Part shown: piece after piece, positions 43,573-54,800 of the stretch | How the letters are laid out: every line of letters starts with the position of its first letter | Numbering within the stretch: position 1 is the stretch's first letter | From: Maricaulis sp. | GTDB taxonomy: Bacteria; Pseudomonadota; Alphaproteobacteria; Caulobacterales; Maricaulaceae | Length of the DNA stretch: 59,363 nucleotides | Reading direction: 5' to 3' | Assembly: GCA_029251785.1 (NCBI GenBank) | Contig: JAQXCQ010000187.1 | Coordinates: 1 to 59,363 of the forward strand | Position numbers and translations under genes: made by a program | Notes under the pieces: model-generated | What the model saw: only the letters and a program-made list of their open reading frames with translations | Databases searched by the model: none | What the model was told of the DNA's origin: nothing

Positions 43573-44064
43573 ATGAAATTTTTCTGGATTCCAATCTTGG
43601 CAACTTCCTTGTTTGCAAGCGCCGCTCTTGCCGCGACCCAGGACGCTGGACGCGTCGAGTTTGAAGAACCGCATAGTGTTTTGGCCTTTTCAATCCGAAC
43701 GGAGAGCGTCCACGCCGCGGTGCATGGTGTCGGAGAGCTTCGGGCCGGCCGAGTAGCTGCCATTGAGGCATGCGAGGCCGAGGCTGGAAGTCAATGCATT
43801 ATGGCTATGGCCTATCCAACCTGTGGCGCGATGGCAGAACTTCAATTGGGCCGCCCATTGGGAAACCCGGTTGGTTGGGCGCCGAGCGCTGCACGTGAGT
43901 CGATTGATCTGCGCACGGCGATGGATAACGCATTGGCGCAATGTGACACCCAATCTCGCGATATCGCCCGTCGTCGTTTTCAAGATGACCCTGCACTGAT
44001 GCAACGCGTGGAAACCGCGCGGTGCTCGATCGTATATTATCACTGCAAAGACTGGGACAATTGA
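43573..44064 (+). CDS. Small exported protein with cysteine pairs, function unknown
   Basis: A 163-residue protein with a signal peptide (residues about 1-20, ending ALAA). The mature part contains CEAEAGSQCIMAMAYPTC and further cysteines near the end (CSIVYYHC), consistent with periplasmic disulfides. The alanine- and cysteine-patterned centre distantly recalls DUF4189, but I cannot be sure. ATG 43573 is chosen because the signal peptide begins there. Confidence 0.65.
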   Translation: MKFFWIPILATSLFASAALAATQDAGRVEFEEPHSVLAFSIRTESVHAAVHGVGELRAGRVAAIEACEAEAGSQCIMAMAYPTCGAMAELQLGRPLGNPVGWAPSAARESIDLRTAMDNALAQCDTQSRDIARRRFQDDPALMQRVETARCSIVYYHCKDWDN

Positions 44065-44364
44065 GCGAGGCCAAGGGAGCAAGCGCCGTCATCGAGGCGC
44101 ATGACACCCGGAAAACCTCACATTCTCCGTCACACTGCAAAGCGATGCCGCAAACACCGGACGTCAAGCCAACCCGCTGGCGGATCTTGCCGATGCATTT
44201 CTCGATACGGCCAAGCCTTGGGGCAGCGCATTGAGACGGCGGGGCATTTGAGCTGTTGACCACGCCAGGCTCTTGTTTGTCACAGCAACGAACTTTTATG
44301 ACCGATACTGTATCTATTCCCATGCCCAGCCAAATGGGGCGGAATTGATATCAAGGTCCCTGCA
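44065..44364. other. Spacer before the split sensor kinase
   Basis: Exactly 300 bp with no supportable gene, repeat or clear regulatory site. The reading frames present are short and carry no recognisable sequence. Confidence 0.4.
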
Positions 44365-45459
44365 TTGCAAGCCACGCCGCCCATCGATGAAGACGTCCCG
44401 GAGCAAAACGGAATTTCATCCGCACTCAACGCTCTGATGCCAACTTCGCTCGGGGGCCGGATGGCCCTGGCCGCCAGCGTTGTCGCCGCCACGCTGGTAA
44501 TCATGTGTATTTTCCTGATTTCGCACTTTGTCGATTCGACTGTTTCTCGACTAACAACACGGGAATTGACAGAGATGGCGCGTGCCGAAGGTCAACGCGT
44601 GGAAACACAAATTTCCGACGCCATGCAAACGGCCGCTACTCTGGATTCGAGCATCGAAGCCTTGATCCGGTCGGGAGAACCCGACCGCGCAGAGGTCGCG
44701 GAGATGTTGTTTCAAATTGTCACGAATGAGCCTGTTCTGGCGGGCGCGTGGTTCGGATCCAGGCCGGATACCTTCGACGGCCGCGATGCCATTGTCGAGC
44801 GGGACGGATGGCTGGCTCATCCCGAAACCGGTCATTTCCGCCCCTATGTATATAATTTCGGAAATGGAGCCCAACGACACCATCTCAGTTTTGCCGACGC
44901 GGAGGGCGCGCAATCGGACTATTACCGCATTCCGCTCACGACCGGCCTTCCCTATCTCACCAATCCTGTGCCCTACGTGATTCAGGAGCAATCCGTCCTT
45001 CTTCTATCGGCGACCTATCCTGTCGAACACGATGGTGAAGCGATTGGTGTCGTCGGTGTTGATATCGACCTGACAGCTCTCTCGGACCGATTTGCCAACA
45101 TCCAACCGTATGGTGATGGCGTGATCCGTTTGATTTCTCATGATCAGATGTGGGCGGCGACCCATGAGCGTACGCTGCTCGGTGAACCTGTGTCTGCGGA
45201 TGCCGATTTTTGGCCACGCGGCCTGCAAGGTAGCCCCCCGATCATACCCGATAATGTGCAGATCATTGAGGGTCAAAACGGCCTCTTACACCTGCTATCC
45301 CCCGTCCATGTCCGACAATATGATAAACCCTGGCTGGTTGTTATCTCGGTTCCCAAGGCGACCGTGATGGCGGATGCGCGACAAATTCAGAGCGTGCTCC
45401 TCTATACTGGAAGAGCGTGCTCCTCTATACTGGAATCGGGTTGGTTATCAGTGTTGTGA
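44365..45459 (+). CDS. Sensor half of a hybrid histidine kinase, cut by frameshift
   Basis: A 364-residue frame: cytoplasmic N terminus, transmembrane helix near residues 32-55, then an extracytoplasmic Cache sensor to about residue 330 (EPVLAGAWFGSRPDTFDGRD, ATYPVEHDGEAIGVVGVDIDL). The last 15 or so residues are out of frame because of an exact 23-bp tandem duplication at 45389-45434. Removing one copy joins this frame directly to the kinase half, giving one protein of about 805 residues with QSVLLYTGIGLV at the join. As it stands it would be a Cache membrane protein without output domain, much like the gene at 729-1961. Confidence 0.85.
   Translation: MQATPPIDEDVPEQNGISSALNALMPTSLGGRMALAASVVAATLVIMCIFLISHFVDSTVSRLTTRELTEMARAEGQRVETQISDAMQTAATLDSSIEALIRSGEPDRAEVAEMLFQIVTNEPVLAGAWFGSRPDTFDGRDAIVERDGWLAHPETGHFRPYVYNFGNGAQRHHLSFADAEGAQSDYYRIPLTTGLPYLTNPVPYVIQEQSVLLLSATYPVEHDGEAIGVVGVDIDLTALSDRFANIQPYGDGVIRLISHDQMWAATHERTLLGEPVSADADFWPRGLQGSPPIIPDNVQIIEGQNGLLHLLSPVHVRQYDKPWLVVISVPKATVMADARQIQSVLLYTGRACSSILESGWLSVL
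45389..45434. repeat. Exact 23-bp tandem duplication disrupting the kinase gene
   Basis: Two identical 23-bp copies lie head to tail, 45389-45411 and 45412-45434, each beginning AGAGCGTGCTCC. As 23 is not a multiple of three, the duplication shifts the frame at the point where the second transmembrane helix should begin. It may be a recent slippage mutation, a reversible switch or an assembly artefact. Confidence 0.93.
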
Positions 45460-46802
45460 TGGCCCTCTTAATTGTCTCGCACATCCTTATACGGCGTCCG
45501 GTCGACCGTTCGATCGACACGATTCAGGCACTCGAAAGAGGTCAGCTCGCAGTCACTATTCCGCAAGTGCGACGACGAGACGAAATTGGTGATATCAATC
45601 GGGCGTTGCGAAGTTTTCGAGATAGCATGCGGCAAGTCCGTGAGCTGGAGGCGGCAGGGCGCGCGAAATCACAATTTCTGGCCAATATGAGTCATGAAAT
45701 TCGAACCCCTCTCAACGGTGTTCTGGCGGCGGCACAAATGCTGGACAAGACCGATTTGTCGTCAGATCAGGCCGAATACCTCCGTATCATTCGCTCCTCC
45801 GGTTCAATGCTGTTTGATCTGATCCGGGATGTGCTCGATTTATCGAAGATTGAATCCGGCCAAATCGTTCTGAGCGCGGACAGATTTTCCTTGGCGGACC
45901 TGGTCCAGCGATCCGCTGATGCAATTTTTGCAATGGCCGAGAAAAAGTCGCTCGATCTAACCGTCTCGGTGAACGCTGAAGCGGATCACGATTACCGCGG
46001 GGATGAAACCCGAATCTGTCAAATCCTAACCAATCTTGCCGGTAACGCCGTCAAATTTACCGAAAGCGGTTCTGTGTCCATTCGCGTCGATCGCAACCGC
46101 AAGACCGGCCGCGTCTGCATCGAGGTAGAAGATACGGGGCGCGGCATTTCCCCGACTGATCTGGACCGCGTCTTCGAACGGTTTAGTCAGGTGGATGAGT
46201 CCGATACACGCGAGTTTGGCGGGTCCGGATTGGGTTTGGCAATTTCCCGGCAATTCGCGCGATTGATGGGTGGCGATATCAATGTCAGTAGTACGCTTGG
46301 AAAAGGGAGCTGTTTCACAGTCTTGCTGCCGCTCGAGCCAATTGAGGTGTCACGTGTGCGTCCGAAGGGGAAGACTGGCGCTCGAAATATGCCGGAACAA
46401 CAAAACTTAGAGACCAAGCCAATGAATGTTTTGGTGATCGAAGATGTCGCGTCAAATCGATTTTTGCTGGCTCAATTTTTGAAATCTGCCGGCCATTCCG
46501 TTATTGAGGCTGAAAATGGCCGCGAGGCGCTTGATTGCCTACGGGATCAGGCTGGCATCGACTTAATTCTAATGGATCTGCAAATGCCAATCATGTCCGG
46601 TGATGTTGCGCTGCGATCGATACGCGCCTCGGAAAAGCACTACCGGGATATTCCGGTCGTCATGGTGACTGCAGATGCAGATAGCAGCACCAGCGAAACA
46701 CTCATGAGGGCCGGAGCGACAGCCTGCATGGCCAAGCCAGTCGACTTCGTCTCACTGAACCAGCAAATCGCTGAGCTTGTCGACACAACGCTGGCGGCGT
46801 AA
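45417..46802 (+). CDS. Kinase half of a hybrid histidine kinase, separated by frameshift
   Basis: A 461-residue frame: second transmembrane helix (about residues 3-25), HAMP (IRRPVDRSIDTIQALERG), HisKA with the phosphate-accepting His in [12 protein letters not shown] near residue 94, HATPase with GGSGLGLAISRQF, and a C-terminal receiver (VLVIEDVASNR, LMDLQMPIMSG) near 335-455. A GTG at 45417 lies in the second copy of the tandem duplication, and the junction happens to create GGAAG just before it. Reinitiation after the sensor frame is therefore conceivable. Otherwise the gene is broken. Confidence 0.88.
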   Translation: MLLYTGIGLVISVVMALLIVSHILIRRPVDRSIDTIQALERGQLAVTIPQVRRRDEIGDINRALRSFRDSMRQVRELEAAGRAKSQFLANMSHEIRTPLNGVLAAAQMLDKTDLSSDQAEYLRIIRSSGSMLFDLIRDVLDLSKIESGQIVLSADRFSLADLVQRSADAIFAMAEKKSLDLTVSVNAEADHDYRGDETRICQILTNLAGNAVKFTESGSVSIRVDRNRKTGRVCIEVEDTGRGISPTDLDRVFERFSQVDESDTREFGGSGLGLAISRQFARLMGGDINVSSTLGKGSCFTVLLPLEPIEVSRVRPKGKTGARNMPEQQNLETKPMNVLVIEDVASNRFLLAQFLKSAGHSVIEAENGREALDCLRDQAGIDLILMDLQMPIMSGDVALRSIRASEKHYRDIPVVMVTADADSSTSETLMRAGATACMAKPVDFVSLNQQIAELVDTTLAA

Positions 46803-46868
46803 CTGCAACCAGGTCTGCAACGGTTTTATACGCGTTCGACCAAACGGGCCCTGCCTCTGAAATCGCGT

Positions 46869-49004
46869 TCAATCTTCGCCAGCTTCACCCTCTCCAGGAG
46901 CGGTAGGATTTGCAGTATTCGCCCCAGCTGTTAACTCGGCCGCCAATTTCAAACACGATATCTCCAGGCACTCACTTAATGCCGCAATTAGATATTTTGT
47001 TTGGGAATTTGTTTCGCGGTTCACCATCGCTCGCTCAAGCCGCTCTGCCTGTTGAGCCAATTTTGTGACACCGACGTTTCGGGCTGCACTTTTCAGCGAG
47101 TGGGCGTGCACCTCAATCGTTTCCAGATCCTGTCGAGCAAATGCGTCGCGAATGGTTTGCCCGGATTGCCGGGCTTCCTCCAAGAAAATTTCTACAACTT
47201 GATGGTAGGTCGAGACGTCATTGCCCCATATTTGCTCGATCTGGTTTCGGTCCAACAGAACATCATGCTGCGAGCTGGACATGTCGAGAGTTTCAGCAAG
47301 CACCGCATAAAGTCGTTCCGGAACAATCGGCTTGGTTAGATAGTGGTTCATGCCCGCATCAATGCAGCTGGACTGGTCAGCTTTTAACGCGTGAGCGGTC
47401 ATCGCGATGATCGGAATGGATGAGGCAGCCTCATCTAGAGACCGTATGCGACGCGACGCTTCAAGCCCGTCCATTATTGGCATCGAAACGTCCATCAGCA
47501 CAGCGGCGTACGGTCGACGACGCACGGCCTCCAACGCTTCCAATCCGTTGGCGACATGTTCGACACGGAGACCCGTTTTTTCGAGTATGTTTCGGGCGAC
47601 AAATGCATTTGTTGGACTATCCTCTGCCAACAGAACACGGCCTTGCAATTGAGGAATGTGACCGGGCGTTCGATCATTGGCCTCGATCTCCGTTTGCGCG
47701 AGTTCGACCGGGACCTCGAACCAGAATGTAGACCCCTCGCCTACAATACTACTCAAACCAATCTGCCCATTCATTAGGCGGATGAGCTCACTTGATATGG
47801 CTAATCCAAGCCCAACGCCGCCGTGTTCACGCGTGCGGGCTGCGTCGACTTGCTGAAATCTGTCAAAGATAGCCGATTGCCGGTTGTTCGGGATGCCGGG
47901 ACCCGTATCTGCGACTTCAAATCGAAGCAATCGATCTGTCACACTCTCGACTTTTATCGCGATCGCGCCTTGATCCGTAAATTTGACCGCATTCGAAACG
48001 AGATTAAAAAGGACCTGACGTATGCGGCCAGGGTCACCATGAACGCCTCCGCGGACCGCCGAAGCGTCGATGGAAAACTTGACCCCTTCAGCGGCCGCCT
48101 CAGCGCCAAACAATTCTCGCGCCTCCTCGACGACCGCCTGGGGATGGAAATCTGAATACTCCAACTCCAGCGTTCCCGATTCGATTTTTGAAAGGTCCAG
48201 CAAGCCGTCGATGAGAGCATGCAAACTCTCGGATGACCTGCGGGCCGTTTCGACGAATAAAGATTGCTCGCCATCTAGCTTGGAATCATCGAGTAAGCCG
48301 AGACAGCCGACAATACCATTAAGCGGGGTTCGGATTTCGTGACTCATATTGGCCAGAAAATCTGACTTCGCTTGATTAGCCCGTTCCGCCTCTTCTTTGG
48401 CAATTTCCAACTCACTTTGCGACGCCTTTACCTCGGCCATCAATTCGCATTGAAGGAGCTGGGCACTAAGCAAGGTCGCCAGGCTGGAGAGCATGGCCAT
48501 ATCTTCTTCACCAAAATGGTTGGGCTGATCATGTTCGCAATCGATGACCCCGACGACTTCCCCGGCCTGGAGAAGCGGTACACAAATCTCGCTGCGGGCG
48601 TCCATCAGGTCATGGATGAAGCGCTCATCTTTCTGTAAATCGACAATATTTACAGCTTTTTTGTTTTTTGCGACCCAACCGGTAATCCCCTGCCCAACCG
48701 GAATTACCAGCCGATTGACGATTTCACGCCGCTCGGGATTTTTTTCACCGATGGCCGCCACCTGAATGAGATTTCTGCGGTCAGGGTCGATTTGATAAAT
48801 CACACAATCGGGAAAGCCGAGCCGACCGACGACATTTTGAGCGGCGAACCAAAAGAGATCCTCGGTCTTATGGATGATCATCATATTCAGTGCGAAGAGG
48901 TGGAAGATAGCCAATTCCCGGCGGGTCGCCTCCAATTCTTTTGACAGCGCCTCTATAGCACCGGTCTGCTCCACATCCGTCGAAGTCGGGGCCTGTCTGT
49001 CCAT
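46869..49004 (-). CDS. GAF hybrid histidine kinase with receiver and Hpt domains
   Basis: A 711-residue soluble kinase. A coiled coil near residues 15-35 is followed by a GAF domain at about 45-190. HisKA has His222 in [11 protein letters not shown]. HATPase includes GPGIPN and [14 protein letters not shown], the receiver lies at about 470-590 ([29 protein letters not shown]), and a C-terminal Hpt domain contains [13 protein letters not shown]. The form is that of a phosphorelay kinase whose Hpt can hand phosphate to a separate response regulator. The sigma-54 activator 1.3 kb upstream, in the same orientation, is a natural candidate (inference). Confidence 0.93.
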   Translation of the reverse strand: MDRQAPTSTDVEQTGAIEALSKELEATRRELAIFHLFALNMMIIHKTEDLFWFAAQNVVGRLGFPDCVIYQIDPDRRNLIQVAAIGEKNPERREIVNRLVIPVGQGITGWVAKNKKAVNIVDLQKDERFIHDLMDARSEICVPLLQAGEVVGVIDCEHDQPNHFGEEDMAMLSSLATLLSAQLLQCELMAEVKASQSELEIAKEEAERANQAKSDFLANMSHEIRTPLNGIVGCLGLLDDSKLDGEQSLFVETARRSSESLHALIDGLLDLSKIESGTLELEYSDFHPQAVVEEARELFGAEAAAEGVKFSIDASAVRGGVHGDPGRIRQVLFNLVSNAVKFTDQGAIAIKVESVTDRLLRFEVADTGPGIPNNRQSAIFDRFQQVDAARTREHGGVGLGLAISSELIRLMNGQIGLSSIVGEGSTFWFEVPVELAQTEIEANDRTPGHIPQLQGRVLLAEDSPTNAFVARNILEKTGLRVEHVANGLEALEAVRRRPYAAVLMDVSMPIMDGLEASRRIRSLDEAASSIPIIAMTAHALKADQSSCIDAGMNHYLTKPIVPERLYAVLAETLDMSSSQHDVLLDRNQIEQIWGNDVSTYHQVVEIFLEEARQSGQTIRDAFARQDLETIEVHAHSLKSAARNVGVTKLAQQAERLERAMVNRETNSQTKYLIAALSECLEISCLKLAAELTAGANTANPTAPGEGEAGED

Positions 49005-49323
49005 GAAATTGTCTCCCTTCTTCGTGCGTGGTCATCTCACTATGGATCATTCTACCTGAGAACCGGCAAAAATCACGCCATTGCATCGCGGTATTATCGA
49101 CGCAATTTGCAAAGTGCGACGACCCATGCAAATCGCTTGATTATAGGACGCATTTTGAGTGGCATAAGCCTCACAACCATCTGATATAAATATATAATTT
49201 GCTTTTTTTATTTCTGAATTACCCATGGAGATGCGGGTCTTTACCGGCCGACAAAATTGGTGGTCTTTTGGGAGTTCGATATGGGCGGATTGATTGCAAC
49301 GTCATTGAGGCGTTCGTCAGCGT
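49005..49323. other. AT-rich promoter region between kinase and rpoN remnant
   Basis: No gene is seen here. A notably AT-rich stretch at about 49175-49220 suggests promoter DNA, and the leftward kinase must begin from this region. Part of the original N terminus of the rpoN remnant may lie at 49281-49323, in another frame. Confidence 0.45.
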
Positions 49324-50351
49324 ATGGGGTCAGCATTGGCGATGAGCCCCCGCCTTCAGCAGGCAATTCAATGCCTGGGAATGAGTAATCTTGAACTCAG
49401 CGAATATCTCGAAGATATCGTTCAATCCAATCCGTTTGTCATGCGATCCCGACCCTCTGGTGTGGCGTCAAGTCAGGCGGATCGAATGTATCAAACGGAC
49501 TGGAGTGAGATCAGTGATCCCCGAGATATTCAGCCCAGCTTGCATCAATTCTTCGGGCAACAGCTCGATCAAGCCGCCCTGCCCTCAGCCGAGAAAGCGA
49601 TTGCCCAGTATCTGATCGGCTGCGTTGATGATGACGGATATCTACGATAGACAATAGAGGACCTTTCAAAGCGCCTCGGGATTGCGCCTGCCGTTCTGGT
49701 CGACGTTGTGAAAACACTCCAAGATTTTGACCCACCGGGGGTTATGGCCCGGACCCTCGGGGAATGTCTGGAACAGCAGCTGATCCGGCAGGGTGTGATG
49801 ACTGAGAGCGTGAAGGTTTGTCTCAAACAACTCGGTGAGAGAGCAATCGTGCCCACAAGCGCTTTTGATAAATTGTGCCGCGAAAACGACCTGAATCTGC
49901 ACGAATGCCGAGACATGAGCGCGAAACTCGATCCACATCCTGGGCGTCGATATTCGGAGCATTTTCGCCGACTGGGCCCTCCGGACGTCCTTCTTGTTGT
50001 TGTTCAGGGTGGGGGTTGGGAATTGCGATTGAACGATGCCAACTTACCCCGTCCGCTGCTGGACAGGGATTTTGTGACCCAGATAAGTCGAGAGACGGAG
50101 TCTGCAGTTTATCAGGAGGAGCCGAGCGATCGGTCCCTTATGTCTTTCAAGTGATTAGGGCGGAAATTGAAAACAAAACCGCGCCAGCTCGCTTGACCGA
50201 CATGGTTTTTCGGGATCGTCTACGAGATCGCGGCATCGATATTTGCCGACGCACCGTCAGCAAATATCGAACTCGAATGGGAATACCGTCGGCTCGCAAG
50301 CGAGATCATTCCGCTTCTAACAAGCGGGCCCATTGTTCGCGTTTGCGGTAG
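49324..50351 (+). pseudogene. rpoN: Degraded rpoN (sigma-54) paralogue
   Basis: Region I is clear (MSPRLQQAIQCLGMSNLELSEYLEDIVQSNPF in pieces), then DDDGYLR is followed by an in-frame TAG at 49648-49650. The same frame continues with core-binding sequence (TIEDLSKRLG, QDFDPPGVMARTLGECLEQQL, LNDANLPRPLLDRDF) to a stop at 50154. The RpoN box reappears in another frame as ICRRTVSKYR near 50240-50270. More than 100 residues including the helix-turn-helix that normally lie between are absent. Stop, frameshift and internal deletion together make a functional sigma factor impossible. Its end overlaps the convergent sigma-54 activator gene. Confidence 0.9.
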
Positions 50352-51709
50352 ATCGTGGACGGGGCAATTTCCAGGTGCTCCGCGGCCTCGGTCACATTAT
50401 TTCTGCACAGGGCGATGGCGTGTTCAATTGCCCTGCGTTCGGTCTTCCAAAGCGGCTCAAGGGCAATTTCAGTTCGATAGGTCGATAATTGCGTGCCATT
50501 ATCCGCGTGGACAGGTGTCGCTGCCGCCTGCTCGGTCGGGCGGGAGGAAACAAGCGCCAGCATTGTGTCCGTTACCTCCTCGCACGCGTTGAGAATTACG
50601 ACCCGACGCACAGTGTTTTCCAGCTCACGAACATTACCCGGCCAAGGATGATTCAAAAGCGATTGCTCGGCCGCTCGCGCGAAGCCCGGTGCATCACACC
50701 CCTCCTCCTGCGAAAACTTTTGGAGAAAGGCTTCCGCTAACAAAATGATGTCCGCACCGCGTTCTCGAAGGGAGGGCAATTGAACAGGGATGACATTGAG
50801 CCGGAAAAACAGATCCTCCCTCAGAGTTCCGTCACACACTGCACCCCAGGGATCCCGATTGGTGGCAGCAATAATACGTATGTCAGACTGCAATGTGCGA
50901 CTATCACCTACACGGTTATAGGTGCCGGATTGCAAAAAGCGCAGAAGTTTCGGCTGCAAATCAATCGGCATTTCACCGATTTCATCCAGGAAGAGCGTTC
51001 CTCCATTTGCCAGTTCGGCGGCGCCGGCACGGTCGGATGTTGCCCCGGTGAACGCTCCTTTTACATGTCCAAACAATTCACTCTCGATTAATTCACTCGG
51101 GATCGCTCCGCAATTTATCGTCACTAGGCTTTTGCTCGACCGGGAACTGTGCTGATGCACGGCTTTCGCAGCGAGCTCCTTACCGGTCCCCGTTTCTCCG
51201 GTGATGAAAATGCTGGCATTGGAAGGAGCTGCAACTTCCAGAGTCCGGTAGACGGCTTGCATGGGCAAGCTAGCGCCGATGAACTCCCCAAACGCTGTTT
51301 TTGTGCTGTTTTTCTCATACGTCGAAACGACTGCGCGCAAACGGCCCTGTTCAAGTACATTTTGTACAGTCGTGCGTAATCGATCCGGCCCAAACGGTTT
51401 GACCAGGAAATCCGCGGCTCCCTCCTTCATCGCTTCGACGGCGATGCTCATCGACCCGTCTGATGTGACAACGATGACAGGCGTGTCTAACCCACGAGCG
51501 CGCCACCCCTTAAGCAAATCAAGACCGTGTGTGTCCGGCAACTTCAGGTCCAGCAAAACACAGGAAGGTTCGGTATTCAGCATAAATGCTTCCGCACTTG
51601 CTCCGTCAGGAGCGATGGTGACATTTTCCACCTCGCGCCGTAGCTGCGCCTCATACGTTCGGGCGAGTGATGGGCTGTCTTCAACAATTAGAATGTGGGA
51701 CATGCGCAT
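50306..51709 (-). CDS. Sigma-54-dependent response regulator (NtrC/LuxO type)
   Basis: A 467-residue activator: receiver at about 1-120 ([32 protein letters not shown]), AAA+ domain at about 140-380 with Walker A GETGTGKE, the sigma-54 contact loop GAFTGA and Walker [10 protein letters not shown], then a Fis-type helix-turn-helix at the C terminus ([20 protein letters not shown]). It needs sigma-54 to work, yet the adjacent rpoN copy is dead, so another rpoN must exist elsewhere. The start is at the second of three close ATGs, 8 nt behind GGAG. Confidence 0.94.
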   Translation of the reverse strand: MRMSHILIVEDSPSLARTYEAQLRREVENVTIAPDGASAEAFMLNTEPSCVLLDLKLPDTHGLDLLKGWRARGLDTPVIVVTSDGSMSIAVEAMKEGAADFLVKPFGPDRLRTTVQNVLEQGRLRAVVSTYEKNSTKTAFGEFIGASLPMQAVYRTLEVAAPSNASIFITGETGTGKELAAKAVHQHSSRSSKSLVTINCGAIPSELIESELFGHVKGAFTGATSDRAGAAELANGGTLFLDEIGEMPIDLQPKLLRFLQSGTYNRVGDSRTLQSDIRIIAATNRDPWGAVCDGTLREDLFFRLNVIPVQLPSLRERGADIILLAEAFLQKFSQEEGCDAPGFARAAEQSLLNHPWPGNVRELENTVRRVVILNACEEVTDTMLALVSSRPTEQAAATPVHADNGTQLSTYRTEIALEPLWKTERRAIEHAIALCRNNVTEAAEHLEIAPSTIYRKREQWARLLEAE

Positions 51710-51795
51710 TGTCATGACTCCAGTTTCGAGGTCGGCGCGCCCTGCCGATCAGACCAGCTACGCTTACTGACCGTGCGACAGACTTGAATACAGAA

Positions 51796-51821
51796 GGGCC
51801 GCCTCCAATCGGAGGCGGCCC
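51796..51821 (-). terminator. Hairpin terminator after the BNR/sortilin-like gene
   Basis: A perfect 11-bp stem, GGGCCGCCTCC and its complement, with a 4-nt loop. TTCTGTATTC follows on the minus strand. It lies just beyond the stop of the leftward 51829-55110 gene. Confidence 0.8.
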
Positions 51822-51828
51822 GAATGCG

Positions 51829-54800
51829 TTATTGTGGCGGAAGCTGGCTGGCCCCACCGGACGTCCGCCAGGGGGCGCCGCTTGAGTTCAGCGCCGCTTC
51901 AAATGCCGGCATTGATGTGTTGAACACTGTATTCAAACGGTCACGAATGCCGGCGAACTCATCTTCAGCATACCCCAAATGTTCGACATGGCTGGGCGTG
52001 GGACCGTAGGTGGACGCAAATGTTCCGGTCGATATGAAACCAATACGGCTGCCAATTGTTTCTGGCTGAGACCCGTATTGCGTGCTGGACGGATTGCCAT
52101 TGAGTGCTTCGGATATCTGGTAGACCTCCGTTCTGAGGGCCTGCCATTGATCATCCAATGCACCAGGCTCAGACCTGGACCGCTCCATCGCCGTGCGTTG
52201 TGTCGTCAGGCGTGATTCCAGATCTGACAACATCGCATTGGCTGCTGAAACCTGACCCTGAATCCGCGCCAGACGCTCCCAAAACGCAGCGACGTCGGCC
52301 GGTTCTGCGCCTTCCAGGGCTCCGCCACGAAGACGGTTCACGTTAAAGCTCTCTGGCCCGGCCAATACGCGGTACTCGCCCCGGACGCGTTGGCTCAATG
52401 TGACTGTGTAGGCACCCGGGGCTGCCATAAACCCCTGGGGCTGATTGTCCGGATCAACCGGCGCTCCCGTGACAGCCTGGGAGGATGGGTAGCGCAGATC
52501 CCAGGCGACACGATGGAACCCGGCCGTAATGTCTCCAGGAATGCGACGAACCACATTGCCAGAATCATCATGCACGGTCAGCCAGATCTCCGGCACTGTC
52601 TCACGCCGCTCGGCCTCGACGGCGTCAAACCCCGGGAATGGGGTATTGTCACCGGCTTCAATGCGAGGCGCTTCCGCCGCCTGGCGAATCTGAGCCATCG
52701 TCTGCAGGCCCTCGGCCAGATAATAGGTAAAGACCGCGCCAAAAGGCGGGTTTTCCGCACGATAATGGCCGTCGCCAAGCGAGCCACCGTCGTCGAAACC
52801 TAGGGGGTGTTCTTCCATATACCAAAGAGCATCACGGCTACCAAAGAGCAGCGCTTCAGAGTCCAGCGCTTCAGCGCTTATCGAGCGCAGGGGGGTATAA
52901 TCGTCGAGAACGAATATCCCGCGACCGAAGCTGCCGGCGACCAGATCGTTTTCCCGTCTCTGAATGGCCAAATCCCGGTAGGCTATGGTCGGTGAACCAC
53001 CCGTCAGCTCGACCCACTGGCCGCCGCGATCCACCGTGAAATATACGCCAAACTCTGTGCCAAGGAAAAGAAGATCAGGATTCACATGATCCTGCACGAT
53101 GCGCCAGACGATATGATCATCCGGAAGATCGGAGACCATGGAATTCCAGGTGCGGCCGCCATTTGTGCTGACAAACAGATAGGGCGTGAAGTCACCATGC
53201 TTGTGGTTGTCGAGGGCGATATACACCGTGTCCTCGTCAAACAGATCTGTCTTTATGTCGTTGACGTAGGCGGTTTCGGGAACGCCGGGCAATCGATCAA
53301 CTTCGATACGCTGCCAGGTCTCGCCACCATCGCGTGTGACTTGAATCAACCCGTCATCGGTTCCCACATAAATCAGGTCTTCATTGACCGGAGATTCCGA
53401 GATCGAAGTGATGGTGCTGAAATTGGACATGGCATACATGTCCCAACTGGCTTCCCAGGACCATTGTCGACCCATATAGGGCTGTAACATGCGGTCCAGA
53501 TTGCGGGTCAAATCACCGGACAAGGTCGTCCATGTATCGCCACGATCGTCCGAACGCCAAAGGCGCTGAGAGCCGTGATATAGACGGGTTGGGCTGTGGG
53601 AGCTGACCAGAATTGGCGCATCCCAATTATAGCGTTCCGCAGGTTCGCCGGGCGCGGGTTGAGGCTGGATATAGATGATCTCGCCATTGGTGGCGTCATA
53701 GCGAACAAGATTGCCCTGCTGCCACTGACCGTAGGCAATGTCCGGATTGCCCGGCTCCGTCGCTGGCTGATGCCCGTCCGCGAAGACAGCAATGCCCCAG
53801 TCAGAGTTCTGGATACCGTGGCGATTTAGCGTGCGTGATGGTCCCACTTGCGTGGAATTGTCCTGCGTTCCGCCATAGACGGAATAGAATGGCTCAGCGT
53901 CATCGACCGCGATTTTGTAGAATTGGGTCACCGGCAGATTGGCGATGTAACGCCAGTTCTGCATGCCATCCAGGCTTTCATAGAGGCCCCCATCAGAACC
54001 GAAGAGAACGAAATTTGGATCGTCATCTCGGAAGGCGACAGCGTGATCATCGACGTGCTTGGTGTCGCTGCTGATCGGCTGCCAGGTTCGACCACCATCA
54101 GAGGACGCCTGGCTGGTATTGCTGACGAGGATCAGATGATCGAAATTGTGCGGGCTGGCATAGAGTTCCTGATAATAATGGGGACCGGTTCCACCGCTTA
54201 CCTGATCTGACATATTCTCCCAGCTGGCTCCACGATTCGTCGAACGCCAGACGCCGCCCTCACGACGCTCCAGCTCGATCGCGGCATAGATCACATCAGG
54301 GTTTTGCGGGGAAATCGCGATGCCCGTTTTGCCTAAATTGCCGGTCGGCAAACCGCCTTCAAGACGTTCCCACGTTTCGCCGCCATCTTCAGACCGGTGA
54401 ATGCCTGTTCCCGGGCCACCGCTGACCAGGCCAGCGATCGTGCGATGCCGTTGCCAGGTCGCTGCGTACAGACGATCCGGGTTGCGTGGATCGATCATTA
54501 CATCAGTGACGCCGGTCCATTCATCAATTTCAAGGACATTTTCCCATGTCGCGCCACCATCGCTGGTCTTGAACAAACCGCGCTCACCGCCGGACGACCA
54601 GAGCGGTCCCTGGGACGCTACCCAAACTGTGTTGGAATCTTGGGGGTGCACAATGATCTCGGAGATATGCTCTGAGTTGGCCAAACCCATATTGGTCCAG
54701 CTGGCACCGCCATCACCCGATCGATAGATGCCATCGCCCCATGCCACATGGCGGCCACCAACATTCTCACCCGTGCCGACCCAGACGATTTCCGGGTTGG

